From Rotaria socialis (taxonomy: Eukaryota; Rotifera; Eurotatoria; Philodinida; Philodinidae): a stretch of 64,000 nucleotides of DNA. Where the stretch lies: NCBI GenBank assembly GCA_905331475.1, contig CAJNYU010002243.1, positions 1 to 64,000 of the forward strand, given 5' to 3'. The notes under the pieces are model-generated. The model did not search any database. It saw only the letters and a list, made by a program, of their open reading frames with translations, and was not told the DNA's origin. Of this stretch, positions 46,417 through 57,138 are shown in pieces; the first letter of the stretch is position 1, and every line of letters starts with the position of its first letter. The translations under genes were made by a program, and so were the position numbers.

Positions 46417-47946
46417 ATGAAAATCGGAAAGTATCTTGTTACTCGTTTTACAACTCTGGTGCCTCCTGGAGTTGTACCTGCAAATCCAATTAAACTTTTT
46501 CGTATGCTAAATCGTCAGCAAACTGCTTTCTTTCTTGTCGCTTTTTTTGCATGGACATTGGATGCTTTCGATTTCTTTTCCGTTACTCTCAATATCATTG
46601 AAATTGGTAAGACATTTAATAAATCGGTAGCCCATATCACTTGGGGTATTACTGTAACATTGATGCTTCGTTCTGTGGGTGCCATCGTGTTTGGCATTGC
46701 AGGCGACCGATTCGGTCGTAAATGGCCATTTGTTATCAATATTGCTTTTTATGCAACACTTGAAATTCTCACAGGTTTTTGTACAACATACGGGCAATTT
46801 ATTGTTTGTCGTGCTCTTTTTGGTGTTGCTATGGGTGGTATATATGGCAATTGCGCTACTACAGCACTTGAAGATGCACCAGAGGCGGCACGTGGTCTCT
46901 TGTCGGGCATTTTACAGCAGGGCTATGCAATGGGCTACCTACTTGCTGCCGCTTTCAATATAGCAATTACACATAATCAACCGTATGGTTGGCGAGCACT
47001 TTTTTGGCTGGCAGGTTTTCTTCCATTGCTAGTTGCTTTGTGGCGCATCTTCTTACCTGAAACAAAAACATTTCTTAGCATCAAGGAGGCACGTAAAGCC
47101 GGCAAAACTAAAGGTAATATTCATTGCTATTTCATTTACCTAAGACGTATTTTAATTATAGACGAAGCCGGCCATGAAGTTTCTGCGGTCCAAGCAGTCA
47201 TCAATTCAATTCGTCCTACACTTAAAAAATATTGGATGACACTCATCTATCTCATTCTAATGATGACTGGATTCAACTTTTTAGCACACGGAAGTCAAGA
47301 TCTATATCCAACTTTTCTTAGCAATCAGCTTCAATTTTCAACAGGTCTTGTTACCATTACTACAATAGTCTCAAACTGTGGAGCTCTTATCGGTGGCTCA
47401 CTAATTGGCTACTCTTCAAGTTTCTTCGGTCGACGACTTTCTATAATTGTTGTCCTCATTGCTGGTGCTGCACTTATTCCAGCGTATCTTCTTCCACGTA
47501 ACAAAACAATTATGATCGGGGCATTCTTTCAGCAACTGTGTGTTCAAGGTGCCTGGGGTGTAGTTCCTATTCATCTCATTGAACTCGCACCAGATGAATT
47601 CCGTTCATTTGTCGTTGGCACAGCCTATCAACTAGGTAATCTTATCTCATCAGCTTCGTCAACAATTGAAGCGTCACTTGGACAACGCTTTCCTTTGGAA
47701 TCAGACAGCGAGACCACTGCTTCACATCGATTTGATTATGGTAAAGTCATGGCTATTTTCTTAGCCTGTACTTACGTATATTTACTTATCATTATTCTGC
47801 TCGGACCTGAAAAAAAAGATGCCAAAAATGATGAATATATTGCGACTGAACTTAACAATAAAAGTGTCAAAGACGATGATACTCAATCGAAATTGTTAAC
47901 AACACCAGAAGACGGACAGAAGAAACAGACATTAGAAAATGCATAA
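46417..47946 (+). CDS. JEN1/sialate-type carboxylate:H+ symporter (MFS)
   Basis: Two exons (46417-47113 and 47162-47946) encode 493 residues with about 12 membrane helices. The 48-nt segment 47114-47161 has GT...AG ends and splices in phase (AAA G|GTAATA ... TTATAG|AC). It is also open in frame, so read-through would give 509 residues. Diagnostic features are WTLDAFDFFSVTL (46-58), the MFS loop motif GDRFGRKWPF (96-105) and NFLAHGSQDLYPT, which is the Jen1 signature NXX(S/T)HX(S/T)QDXXXT with Ala at the fourth place. The PIHLIELAPDEFR block also fits. The family, best known in fungi and bacteria, imports lactate, pyruvate or sialate with protons at the plasma membrane. Origin by transfer from a fungus is inferred. 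Confidence 0.88.
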   Translation: MKIGKYLVTRFTTLVPPGVVPANPIKLFRMLNRQQTAFFLVAFFAWTLDAFDFFSVTLNIIEIGKTFNKSVAHITWGITVTLMLRSVGAIVFGIAGDRFGRKWPFVINIAFYATLEILTGFCTTYGQFIVCRALFGVAMGGIYGNCATTALEDAPEAARGLLSGILQQGYAMGYLLAAAFNIAITHNQPYGWRALFWLAGFLPLLVALWRIFLPETKTFLSIKEARKAGKTKGNIHCYFIYLRRILIIDEAGHEVSAVQAVINSIRPTLKKYWMTLIYLILMMTGFNFLAHGSQDLYPTFLSNQLQFSTGLVTITTIVSNCGALIGGSLIGYSSSFFGRRLSIIVVLIAGAALIPAYLLPRNKTIMIGAFFQQLCVQGAWGVVPIHLIELAPDEFRSFVVGTAYQLGNLISSASSTIEASLGQRFPLESDSETTASHRFDYGKVMAIFLACTYVYLLIIILLGPEKKDAKNDEYIATELNNKSVKDDDTQSKLLTTPEDGQKKQTLENA

Positions 47947-49565
47947 GAAATTATCATAGAACCATGAAAAAACTGTAGTGTGCAATTTTTAATACTAGAG
48001 TAAATAAATTTTAACATACTTTAAGTATACCTGAATTGATTTGAAAATGTCTTCCAATTTTGTTTTACTTGTATGTTTGATTGTTTTAAGCCTTTTTTAG
48101 AATATTCAAATATAAACGTAACATCAACCTAATAGAATCATCGGATATGCTCTGTATCCCACAATAATACCATGGTAAAAGCATACTAGTTATCCTATTT
48201 TAACGAATTGCTCGATTGCGACGTCATATAATACAGTGTAGGATTCCGAACCCCTCCATATTTGTGCTACTCGTAGCTATACAATCATACGCTTGTTAAC
48301 ATCTAATAAGTTGATTGAGTTTGGAAGAAGATGGATTTCAATATTGGAAGTCTTGGTCAGAATCTAATATCATTGCATGTAATGGTACGCGAATGTACAA
48401 CTGTGAGAAAATTTTCACACATTTGATACTTCGTAGAAATAAAAGTCTCAGTAGATCAGTTGATTGCACTCATACAACTCTGAAATATCAAGCTATTTTT
48501 TTATTCGAAGGTATTATCAGGCCGCATTAAAATAGTATATTTTTTCTAGAAAAAAACTTCTTAATCATCAAACTCTAGGCAATATGTCATCTTTCTTCAT
48601 CTTACAAATATATATATATATACATCCACTCCATATTGAGCATTCATTAAGTATAAAAAGAAAATAATAGAGAACATGTTCGTCATCACTAGTTTTCGGT
48701 TGATCTCTTCATCAAGGTTATCAATATGGTGATCGAATAGTTAAATACTACAATGTTTATTCTCCTTGATATGTGAAAACTTATCAAAACTTTATGAAAA
48801 TATGTAAACATTTTTCACTATTTTATTTACAGTCGCATGTAAGCTTTTTTCTTTGCATTTTTCGAAATTTAAATGCATAATTTGTTAATGCCGTGTGTCA
48901 AACATATAACACATTTTACTTCAATATATGAGAGATTTGTTTAACTTAAATGCTGTTTACCCGTATTTGAAAATAGATATTTGATCAATGAAATAGCTTA
49001 ATAATCTAGTTAATTGTAACCTTTAATTTACATGTATTCACTTAACTATAATTATCATGTTTTTGTTTACTCATTAGTATACGTACTGTTGGTTCCTAAA
49101 CATTTCCTCATAGGTATCTATACGGTAAGTATTGCTATAAGAAAATTCCTTGTTTGCGAAATCAATGATAAATTTACTTATTATCAAATATTATATATCA
49201 TTTTTATTCATGGTTGCTGAATTCAACATTAACAAACATTTCTTATTGACTAGACCTTGTCGCCATGTGGTTAAAATAACACAAATTCATTATCTTTTAC
49301 ACTTTCGATAGTATTTAGTAACTTTTGACCTTAAACATTTTTGTCTTTGGCATACTGCCCTTCGACTTGTTCTATTCTTTGCGTAATAATGTGAATGAAC
49401 TTTTCAAAGAAAACAAAGACACGATATACACAGACATGTAATGTGATGAATGACATTGTGAAATAGTTGATAGAGAACAAATTTATTTATTCTTCTTGAT
49501 AGAACTTTGTCATTTTGACATAAAGAGCATCAGTTACGATCTAAATTTTTCTCGATAATTCTAAT
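47947..49565. other. Gene-poor stretch
   Basis: About 1.6 kb. Short frames at 48315 and 49032 have no recognisable character. An (AT)n run lies near 48610-48622. Confidence 0.4.
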
Positions 49566-50051
49566 ATGATTAATTCAAATACATTTCAAACTCTTCTACT
49601 AACAAATACAATTATAGCTGTATTTTGTATTATTCTTTTGGTAACATTAGCCGTATTTATTATTTCGTTTATTACGCCATCCCTGCGACGTCAATGGCTT
49701 GGATATAAAAATGAAAATGAAAGTAAAACTGATGATACATCATCTCTAAATCGTCAACCATCGTTCAATAATGAAAGTTATGGTACATCACGTTTTAATC
49801 CAATATTTGAAACAACATCAGGTGTAACATCAACACCTCAATTCAGTACATTATTTCATCCACATGCTACAACAGCGACACTTCTTCACCCGACTATTTG
49901 GACTTCGATGACTCCATCAGCTGGTATTGCGTCTCCTCTTACAACTAAATCGAGACCATCATTGTCAACAGTGATAACTAAACAATCATCAGCACCAGCA
50001 TCATTGCGTGATCCTTCTTCTGCTACAACAGCACCACCAAAGCCACGATGA
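49566..50051 (+). CDS. Small Ser/Thr/Pro-rich single-pass membrane protein
   Basis: Single exon, 161 residues, family not recognised. Residues 11-37 form one hydrophobic helix (TNTIIAVFCIILLVTLAVF and onward), followed by RRQWLGYKNENES. The remaining 120 residues are rich in Ser, Thr and Pro with many short TT and SS runs, ending in TTAPPKPR. The N terminus is likely outside and the tail cytosolic, given the basic residues right after the helix. The high O-glycosylation or phosphorylation potential is inference. The design (MI start, one N-terminal helix, polar low-complexity tail) echoes the gene at 5203 without clear sequence identity. An overlapping antisense frame is a shadow. Confidence 0.65.
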   Translation: MINSNTFQTLLLTNTIIAVFCIILLVTLAVFIISFITPSLRRQWLGYKNENESKTDDTSSLNRQPSFNNESYGTSRFNPIFETTSGVTSTPQFSTLFHPHATTATLLHPTIWTSMTPSAGIASPLTTKSRPSLSTVITKQSSAPASLRDPSSATTAPPKPR

Positions 50052-50190
50052 ATAAGAAGCACATTTAACTGCATTTGTATATTATCGATATATTATTTAT
50101 TAGTTTCTTGTATAATAATTTTATCAATCATCAACATAATTATTTTTGTTTTTCAGTGAATATGAATATGAATATGAATAGAAGACATTA

Positions 50191-50223
<33 letters not shown>

Positions 50224-51125
50224 GTTTTTAATATTTGAATAAGATGAAAATCTAACAAACACATGAAATCAATTTCTAATTATGTTGTCAAAGATTCTAA
50301 TGAACCTTTAAATAGATTTGCTAAGATCGCTATAAAAAAAGAGAACTATATAATTATTCTAATGATTTTATACATAAAAATGATAACTATGCACAGACAA
50401 TAATATGATTTTCGAGAACGTCATTGAACTATACAAAAATTTAATTGAAAAGGAAAAATCGTATACACTTCTCGAAAACAGATATGATTACGGAAAACTC
50501 TTAGTGAGAATATGTTTAAATATTTTTGAGTATGAACACATTGTAGCTAATTGACGCAATAAAATAATACACCAGACCAATAATGAAATCAGAACGCTTT
50601 AAAACAACTGCAATACATTTGTGAAGGTCACGTTTATTAACACTACGAATACAGCCGTTCAGGCAGACTGTATACTAAAAACTATTACACAATACAGGTT
50701 CAACCCGGGACAAACTAATCGAGCCCGTCATGCCTTTGTAGAATCCCAAACCAAACCATACCCGACGAACTCTGCCCGCCAGTGACTTTATTTGAATATA
50801 TATAGATATTGTTAAAGCAATTTTTCTCACGGCAGTAGTCTTTGCCCAAAGAATTATACACAAGCATTTATTTTGAAACGACAACGTTTCGTGTTTTCGT
50901 TAACTATTACGAATAATTTTCAGAAAGAAAAAAATATGTTTTATTGGTTTGTACCAACAATAAATACAGATTATTTCAACAAGTTCATTATCTTTTTAAG
51001 AGGCCGAGAATATTATAATTAACAAAAAAAGAAGAATGCAAAGAGAAACATATCTTGAATTATGGAGGCCAAGAAAACCAAATATACATTTCTTGTTTCT
51101 TTCTTTTTTTTTTTTATAAAAGACG
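50052..51125. other. Intergenic with repeats
   Basis: About 1.07 kb. It contains a TATGAATATGAATATGAATAG run (50160-50181), a (CT)n(AT)n microsatellite, and a short patch at 50690-50790 that is much richer in G+C than its surroundings. Confidence 0.45.
50190..50223. repeat. (TC)n(TA)n microsatellite
   Basis: Seven TC units pass directly into about nine TA units. Confidence 0.9.
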
Positions 51126-51458
51126 TTATGAAGAAACTAAGTTTCCAATAATTTTTTTACAAAATAACCAAATAGTTAAAACGAATACGTGATGCATACA
51201 CTTGGAAAATGAATTCACAAGAATAATATATATAAGGAAATAAGAAGAAATGGTAATAATTGCATAAAATATATATTGTTTAATATGTACTGAAACCGAA
51301 GGATTCGACATTATACTTAATGATGGTTGTGCATTTCCAAATGAAAAATATGCTAATTGATACCAAAGATATTGGATTTGTTGTAATCCGTGTATATTTT
51401 CTGAAGATTGAAACATCTAAAAATAATGAAAATATTATCGAAGATCAATATGTACATC

Positions 51459-53781
51459 CTAAAATCTAAAACTCACTGAAGCTTTAACCGATTGACCAAT
51501 TGATCTACAATTGGATGACGAACGAACTTGATATAGGAAATTATTTTCTTCGAGATATTGCCAAGAAACATCAATAGGAAATTCTAGATAAGGATCAATA
51601 GTTCGTTCAATATTAGAAAATATAAAATATGTATAAAAATTTGCAATTCGTAAATATTCGAATCCAGCAACAAAACGAAATGCGTCTCGGATTGAATGAA
51701 TGTAATTTCGATATAAAATTTGTTCAATAAATGGAAACATTCCAACAATTTCTTTGACAATATAGTTTTTATTTTCATAACTAAGATTTATATCAAGATG
51801 ACGAATTTGTTCGAATCGATACGATCTCATGTATTTAACTGTATCCATTGTTAGTTCATTTAAAACTGTTAATTTACATGTACAAGGCAATGATCGTTCA
51901 AATGGCATAAGTTTTAGTAGATCAACCAATGATAATATACATAAATGTTTCACTTGTTGTAAATCAATAACACATCTTAGCTCTTCGGTTGAAATCGAGG
52001 TTCGAAGATCCAATACTTCGATATGTGTGTATCGAATTTTATTGTCAATAGGAACTCCTTCGACAGTGAGTTTTGTTATATTCTCATTGGCATATTTTAT
52101 ATCAGGTGCTGTAGAATATAAATGTGTATAAGAAGATATGCTAACATGATTTGGTGCCGTAAGAGGTACTGAAAATATACAATTATTCTGATATGTGACA
52201 AACCAACATTTTTCTTCGAGCCAATACGATGTACGAAATGAATGAAGAATTCGTTTATTTAAGTCAAAATTAGTATTGAATTTGAAAATGAATGTTATAA
52301 GATTTTTAGTTAAATTTTGCCAGCGTTGCCCATCGACAAGATTTCTACCACTGGCGTGTAGTTCGAGATGTTGGAGATACGGAAAATTCTGTAGTAATCG
52401 TTCCATTTGGTTCATTGATACTAAATAATCTATGAAATAGATAAACATGTAAATCTATTTTATTGCAGTAAAAATTGATTTTTTCTAAGTTAAAAGAGTT
52501 AGCATTTGAATATCTGAATAATACAATGAAACAATCATGTGCATGTTAACTAGTTTTAATAAACCCTAAAATTTTCATTCCATAGCAATCAATCAGTAGT
52601 TCCGTTTTTTTTTACAAATGAATGAAACCAAGCATTCAAGTATCATGAGAGTTTCTGAGAATATTAAATGTGAAACACAATTTAGCTTTGGTTACCGGGC
52701 GCGCCTAGAGAGCATCAGCAAGGATTAGCAACTGATTCAAAAGAATTATTGAATAAGATATAATATAAAGTTGAACCCAACTTAAGTTCTTCCATCGACT
52801 ATGACAGACAAACGTGCTATGCCTATAAACTACTCATATCTGATTAGAATATGAATCATCTCTTGATTAAAGTTTTAGCAATTTAAATACTTAGCAATGA
52901 AGATATATGTCTTTAAAACGATTGAATCAAAAAGAATTTTTCTATAAACATTAGCTATATCAGATTTTACATTTGAACCTCTTAGATATTTTTTGAAATT
53001 AATATTGGTTTTACTATCATGTTAGTCGTAAAGTTTGATATAGCTTACTATCAATGGATATATTTAAGCGATTTAATCGAGATAATGATAGAATGACTTG
53101 AGAAAATGGTTTATCAATTTGTAGAGAAACATCGACTGATCTAAGATTTGGTGCATGTTGAAAAATTCTTTCCAATTGATGAGGTGAACATTTCTTGAGT
53201 TTTAAATGATGAAGACGAGGCAGTGAGATTGATTCTAAAGCACTGCTGTTATTTAAATGTATATAGTTTAGTCGAGGTAATATTTGTGGAAGTACACGAG
53301 ATAAAAATAATTTTAATTGATTGAGTTTTCTTGGAAAATCAACATTTAATGTTCCATATCTGTGTCTGATGTTTTTAATATCAAATGAGAGAGAACGTAA
53401 TTGTGGTAGATTTTGTAAGTCGTCGAAGATGGGTTCTATTAATTCATATTCAATATCAATTAATATGATTGATCGCAGTTGAATGAATTGTTCAAGTCGA
53501 AACAAAGATAATAAATATACAGAAAGATGAGATCCATCATTACCACGGGATAATGTCAATGAAACGACTTTTTCAGGTCGAATTCGTTGAAAAATTAATT
53601 TCAATTGACCATTGTCTATTGATTTCAAATCCAATCGATATTCACAATAGGAGAGAAGAGCAGCACTGACATAATCACTAACATCAGAAAAACTACTAAG
53701 AATTTCGTGTGCGAGAAAATACTTAAATAATATATGTATAAGTTCGACGGGTAATAGATCGAAGAAACAAACACACTGCAT
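51459..53781 (-). CDS. F-box-like leucine-rich protein, copy 3
   Basis: Exons 53781-53049 and 52429-51459 join in phase to 567 residues. The intron is 619 nt, against about 53 nt at the same place in copy 4. The F-box is FDLLPVELIHILFKYFLAHE. The family motif is SFRTSYWLEEKCWFVTY. The region after it is leucine-rich. The C terminus is uncertain: after GCTTCA there is a good donor (GTGAGT), and a TTTTTAG acceptor leads straight into a 96-codon frame at 51416-51126. That exon would add residues with a hydrophobic helix (YIFYAIITISSYFLIYIILV) and a total length of 658. The other copies have no such tail, so I list the unspliced end and flag the alternative. Confidence 0.78.
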
Positions 53782-55291
53782 AACTTGAAATTTTCTTTGA
53801 AAATGACGAGTAAATTCGAATGAAGGTTAAAAAGTTAAATAAGCAATAAGATAAATTGAGGAAAAAAATACATTGACGATCATGACAATTTACTGAGAAA
53901 ATATGTATTGCCGTCAGCTGATTTTATATTTATCCTGTATCGTTGCAACGTTGGCCTTGTCAATTTACTCGAGTCTTGATCAAGAAAAAATGAATCGAAG
54001 AGTAAAGAGAAGAAAAATAATTCATCTGCTCTTGTCATAAACCCTGTCTCGTGTTAGTAATCAGTACATACTTGATTAAAAACAAAAAATAAAATGTTAC
54101 AATCAGATGCTTTGTATCATATCTAGGTGTTATACATTTAACAAATGACCCATATAGTGCAAGAAATGCAAATGTGTGCACTAGAGCGTATGATGCCTAA
54201 ATAACTAATATTATGAATTATGATTTCTATCGTGTCTGGTCGGATAAACAGCAAGTCATTAGTTTGTACGTAACGTTTGAAAAAATGTATAATATCACAT
54301 GAAGCTTTTTTCTTTTTTTATTTATAGTGACGTAAATGCATTGATTTATTTTGATTTATGTATCACTGATCATTGTCACGATAAGAAAATCGTAATAAAT
54401 GATAGATAAACCAACGTTACCTTGCTGAAGTTGGAATATATATTGCTGTCAGTGTATGCATTGTGATCGTTAATAATATAGAACAGCTGCAAACATTATA
54501 CAATAACAATATCAGTGTGAAGCTAGCACGACGGAGCTAGCACGATGAAACAGAGATTCAGTTATAAGTCTTCTCAGAAGTATTGCCGGTCCATAGAAAA
54601 CAGACCATTCGATCCAGAATTTAATTCTGGATCGGATGGGGATACTTTTATTCCCCAGCAATACTTAGGAAGAAATTTTACTTACACCTTTGCTTTCTTC
54701 TAAATAGGACAAGAAAAACCAGATAGAATTTTCTCAAAGTATTGCTGGAGAATAAAAGTATCACCATCCGATCCAGAATCAAATTCTGCATCGAACGGTC
54801 TGGTTTTTATTGGCCGGCAATACTTCCGAGAAGACTTATAGTTGAATCTCTGTTTCATTGTGCTAGCTTCACACTGATAATGACAATCGTATTATTATCA
54901 TTACAGTTAAAATATGTACTTCGATCTATTGTATACTCAATTTACGAAATATGATTCAGACTATTTTTCTATCTATATCGTGTGATCATACATGATAATA
55001 GTAGATTTGCATCATCGAAACACAATTTCATCAAAAGTTAATACAACCGCAACATGCAATTTTTTAACTACTTCAGTTAATAAAATAGCAGAAAACAATC
55101 ATATATATATCATCAAAAAACAACTTTCCTTGGCAATAATTTACTAAAACATTCATGAGTACAATAGTCTTACCAAGTATATATCTATTGAAGTTTACGA
55201 GCTGTCACAAGCCTAATAGCTTTTTAATTAATACAAATCTTCATTTTTCGCTCGAATGAAAAGACAATGATTTCAATTTTTATTGATAAAA
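53782..55291. other. Spacer between F-box copies 3 and 4
   Basis: About 1.5 kb whose only recognisable content is a foldback element at 54511-54878. The 70-codon frame at 54742-54954 runs across that element and is not a gene. Confidence 0.5.
54511..54878. mobile_element. Foldback MITE with 9-bp target duplication
   Basis: The element is 368 bp with terminal inverted repeats ATCAGTGTGAAGCTAGCAC at both ends, extending imperfectly through most of the length (CTTCTCAGAAGTATTGCCGG region against its complement). The left arm has a small extra duplication of GCTAGCACGA. The flanks AATAACAAT (54502-54510) and AATGACAAT (54879-54887) agree at 8 of 9 positions. A 9-bp duplication suggests a Mutator-like origin, but with one mismatch this is only probable. 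There is no coding capacity. Confidence 0.78.
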
Positions 55292-57138
55292 TCAACTATA
55301 ACAAAGTTTTAGATTCTTGTTCAACATATCATTGTATTGTTTCGAAGAATGACAATAAAGATTGCTAAAATTGATGTAAATATATTTTTTTAATGCCAAA
55401 AAACACGAAATAAAGCTTACATCATCAATTAGCCATATATGAACAAATGAAAACGTATTTTGATTCGATGAATGAACAACCTGACAACTGTATTTTTTAT
55501 CAATAGTCATTTTTAATCTTTTACAATTTTTTTCTTTTTCTTTTTTCAGCAATGAATTCATTCCGAGCGATGCATTTACTAGATATGGTAATTGTTGAAT
55601 AAAAACAATGATATCATTTGTTGAATTAATAAGCGATACATTTAAATATTTAATACAAGGAAAATGTTGGCATAACATTTTCGTAATAGATTCTTTCTCG
55701 AAATAACAAAAATGCAAATTAAGAGTTCGTATTTGTTCGATAATATTATCTTGTAAATGTTCGATTAAAATTGGAACTAAACGTCCTGCAATTGTTAATT
55801 CATCGAGAAGTGGCATCACAGGTAACATCAATAGAAGCATCGCTATACTAGAACTTGATGATAAAATCAAGTGTTTAACATTATTCAAACTAATTGCATT
55901 GAACATTCTTTCCATTCGAACTGAACAATTCATTTTTAGAACTTTTATATTAGGAAAATACTGATTTGGATTAAAGATTTCTGTTAATACTGTCAATTCA
56001 GTAATATGTTGATGGAGAATCGTATTGCTCGATAAGTTTGACATATCGAATGATTGGCCATTGGTATTATATTTTACTGGGGCAAAACGAGGAATAGTAC
56101 ATAGATCTCCGTTAAAATAAACTACAAACCATTTTTTTTCTTCAAGCCAAAATGGTGTTCGAAATGAATTCAAATTTTCCAATAAAAATCGTATTTTGAA
56201 CTTAAAGTTAAATGTAACAAGTGATTTTGTCAAATTCGCCCATCGTGTCCCATCGTCCAAGCTATTCCAAAGATCGCTTTCCAATTCGAAATGTTTTAGT
56301 TGAACTAAATGAGGTAGAAAATCCTTCACTAAGTTCGTCAATAACGATTTATTTTTCCATCCTACATAGAGGAAAATTTAGTTTCAATAGAAAAACAAAA
56401 GAAAATTTGCTTACCATCCATTTTCAAACGAAGCTGAGTCAATGCTGATAATTGAGAAATATCTAGCATAGTTATTGAATCACCTTGTAAACAAACATCT
56501 AAAGACTTCAATATTGACAATTCCGAACAAATCCTTGACAATTCCTTTGTTGAACATTCGGAGATTTTTAAATGACGAAGGCGAGCAAATGGTTTTAATG
56601 TCATTTCTTGAATGTTAAATAAAGTTAATTGTGTTAATTGTGATAAGAAATTTGTACAAGCATTCGATAGAAGATTTTTCATTGCTACAAATCGTAGTCT
56701 ATAGTCTTTGTCGATACTACGATAATATTCTGTAGTAACCAATGAGAATGAACGTAAACGATGAAGATTATTTAAATTTGAAATGATAATTTCAAAAAAG
56801 TTATTTTCTAAGTTAATCAATGTCAATGATCGAAGCTGTGTAAATTGTTCAATATGGAAATACGAAAAGAAAAGTTCTGATTGACCGCTTCTATCGATAT
56901 CATCAGAAAGTGTAAGTGACAGGATTTGATCAGGTTTTATGTGACGACAAATAAAGTCAACATGATATGGTAGACACAATTTTAAATTAACTCTAGTGAT
57001 AGGATAACGCAAAAGAACAGCATTGATATAATCACTAATATTAAAAAAAGTTCGATAAAGTTCAGGAACAGGTATATAATTAAATAGTGTGTGTATTATT
57101 TCAACGGGAAATTGATCCAAAAATAAACACGAAGTCAT
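55292..57138 (-). CDS. F-box-like leucine-rich protein, copy 4
   Basis: Exons 57138-56415 and 56361-55292 join in phase (ATG GAT G|GTAAGC ... TGTAG|GA TGG) to 597 residues. The F-box is FLDQFPVEIIHTLFNYIPVP. The family motif is SFRTPFWLEEKKWFVVYFN. A second likely intron, 55420-55365 (56 nt, GTAAGC...TTTTAG), would replace the low-complexity end with a short one stopping at 55329, total 566 residues, closer to copy 3. The splice position of the first intron matches copy 3, so the pair 3/4 shares an intron that the pair 1/2 lacks. Copies 3 and 4 are tandem on the minus strand. Confidence 0.82.

Noticed and set aside
46507-46797. Antisense frames over the transporter
   Set aside because: They mirror the codons of the JEN1-type gene and have no independent features.
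52430-53048. Transposon explaining the long intron of F-box copy 3
   Set aside because: I looked for inverted ends and a target duplication and found none.
54742-54954. 70-codon frame across the right arm of a foldback element
   Set aside because: Its sequence is explained by the inverted repeat and flank.
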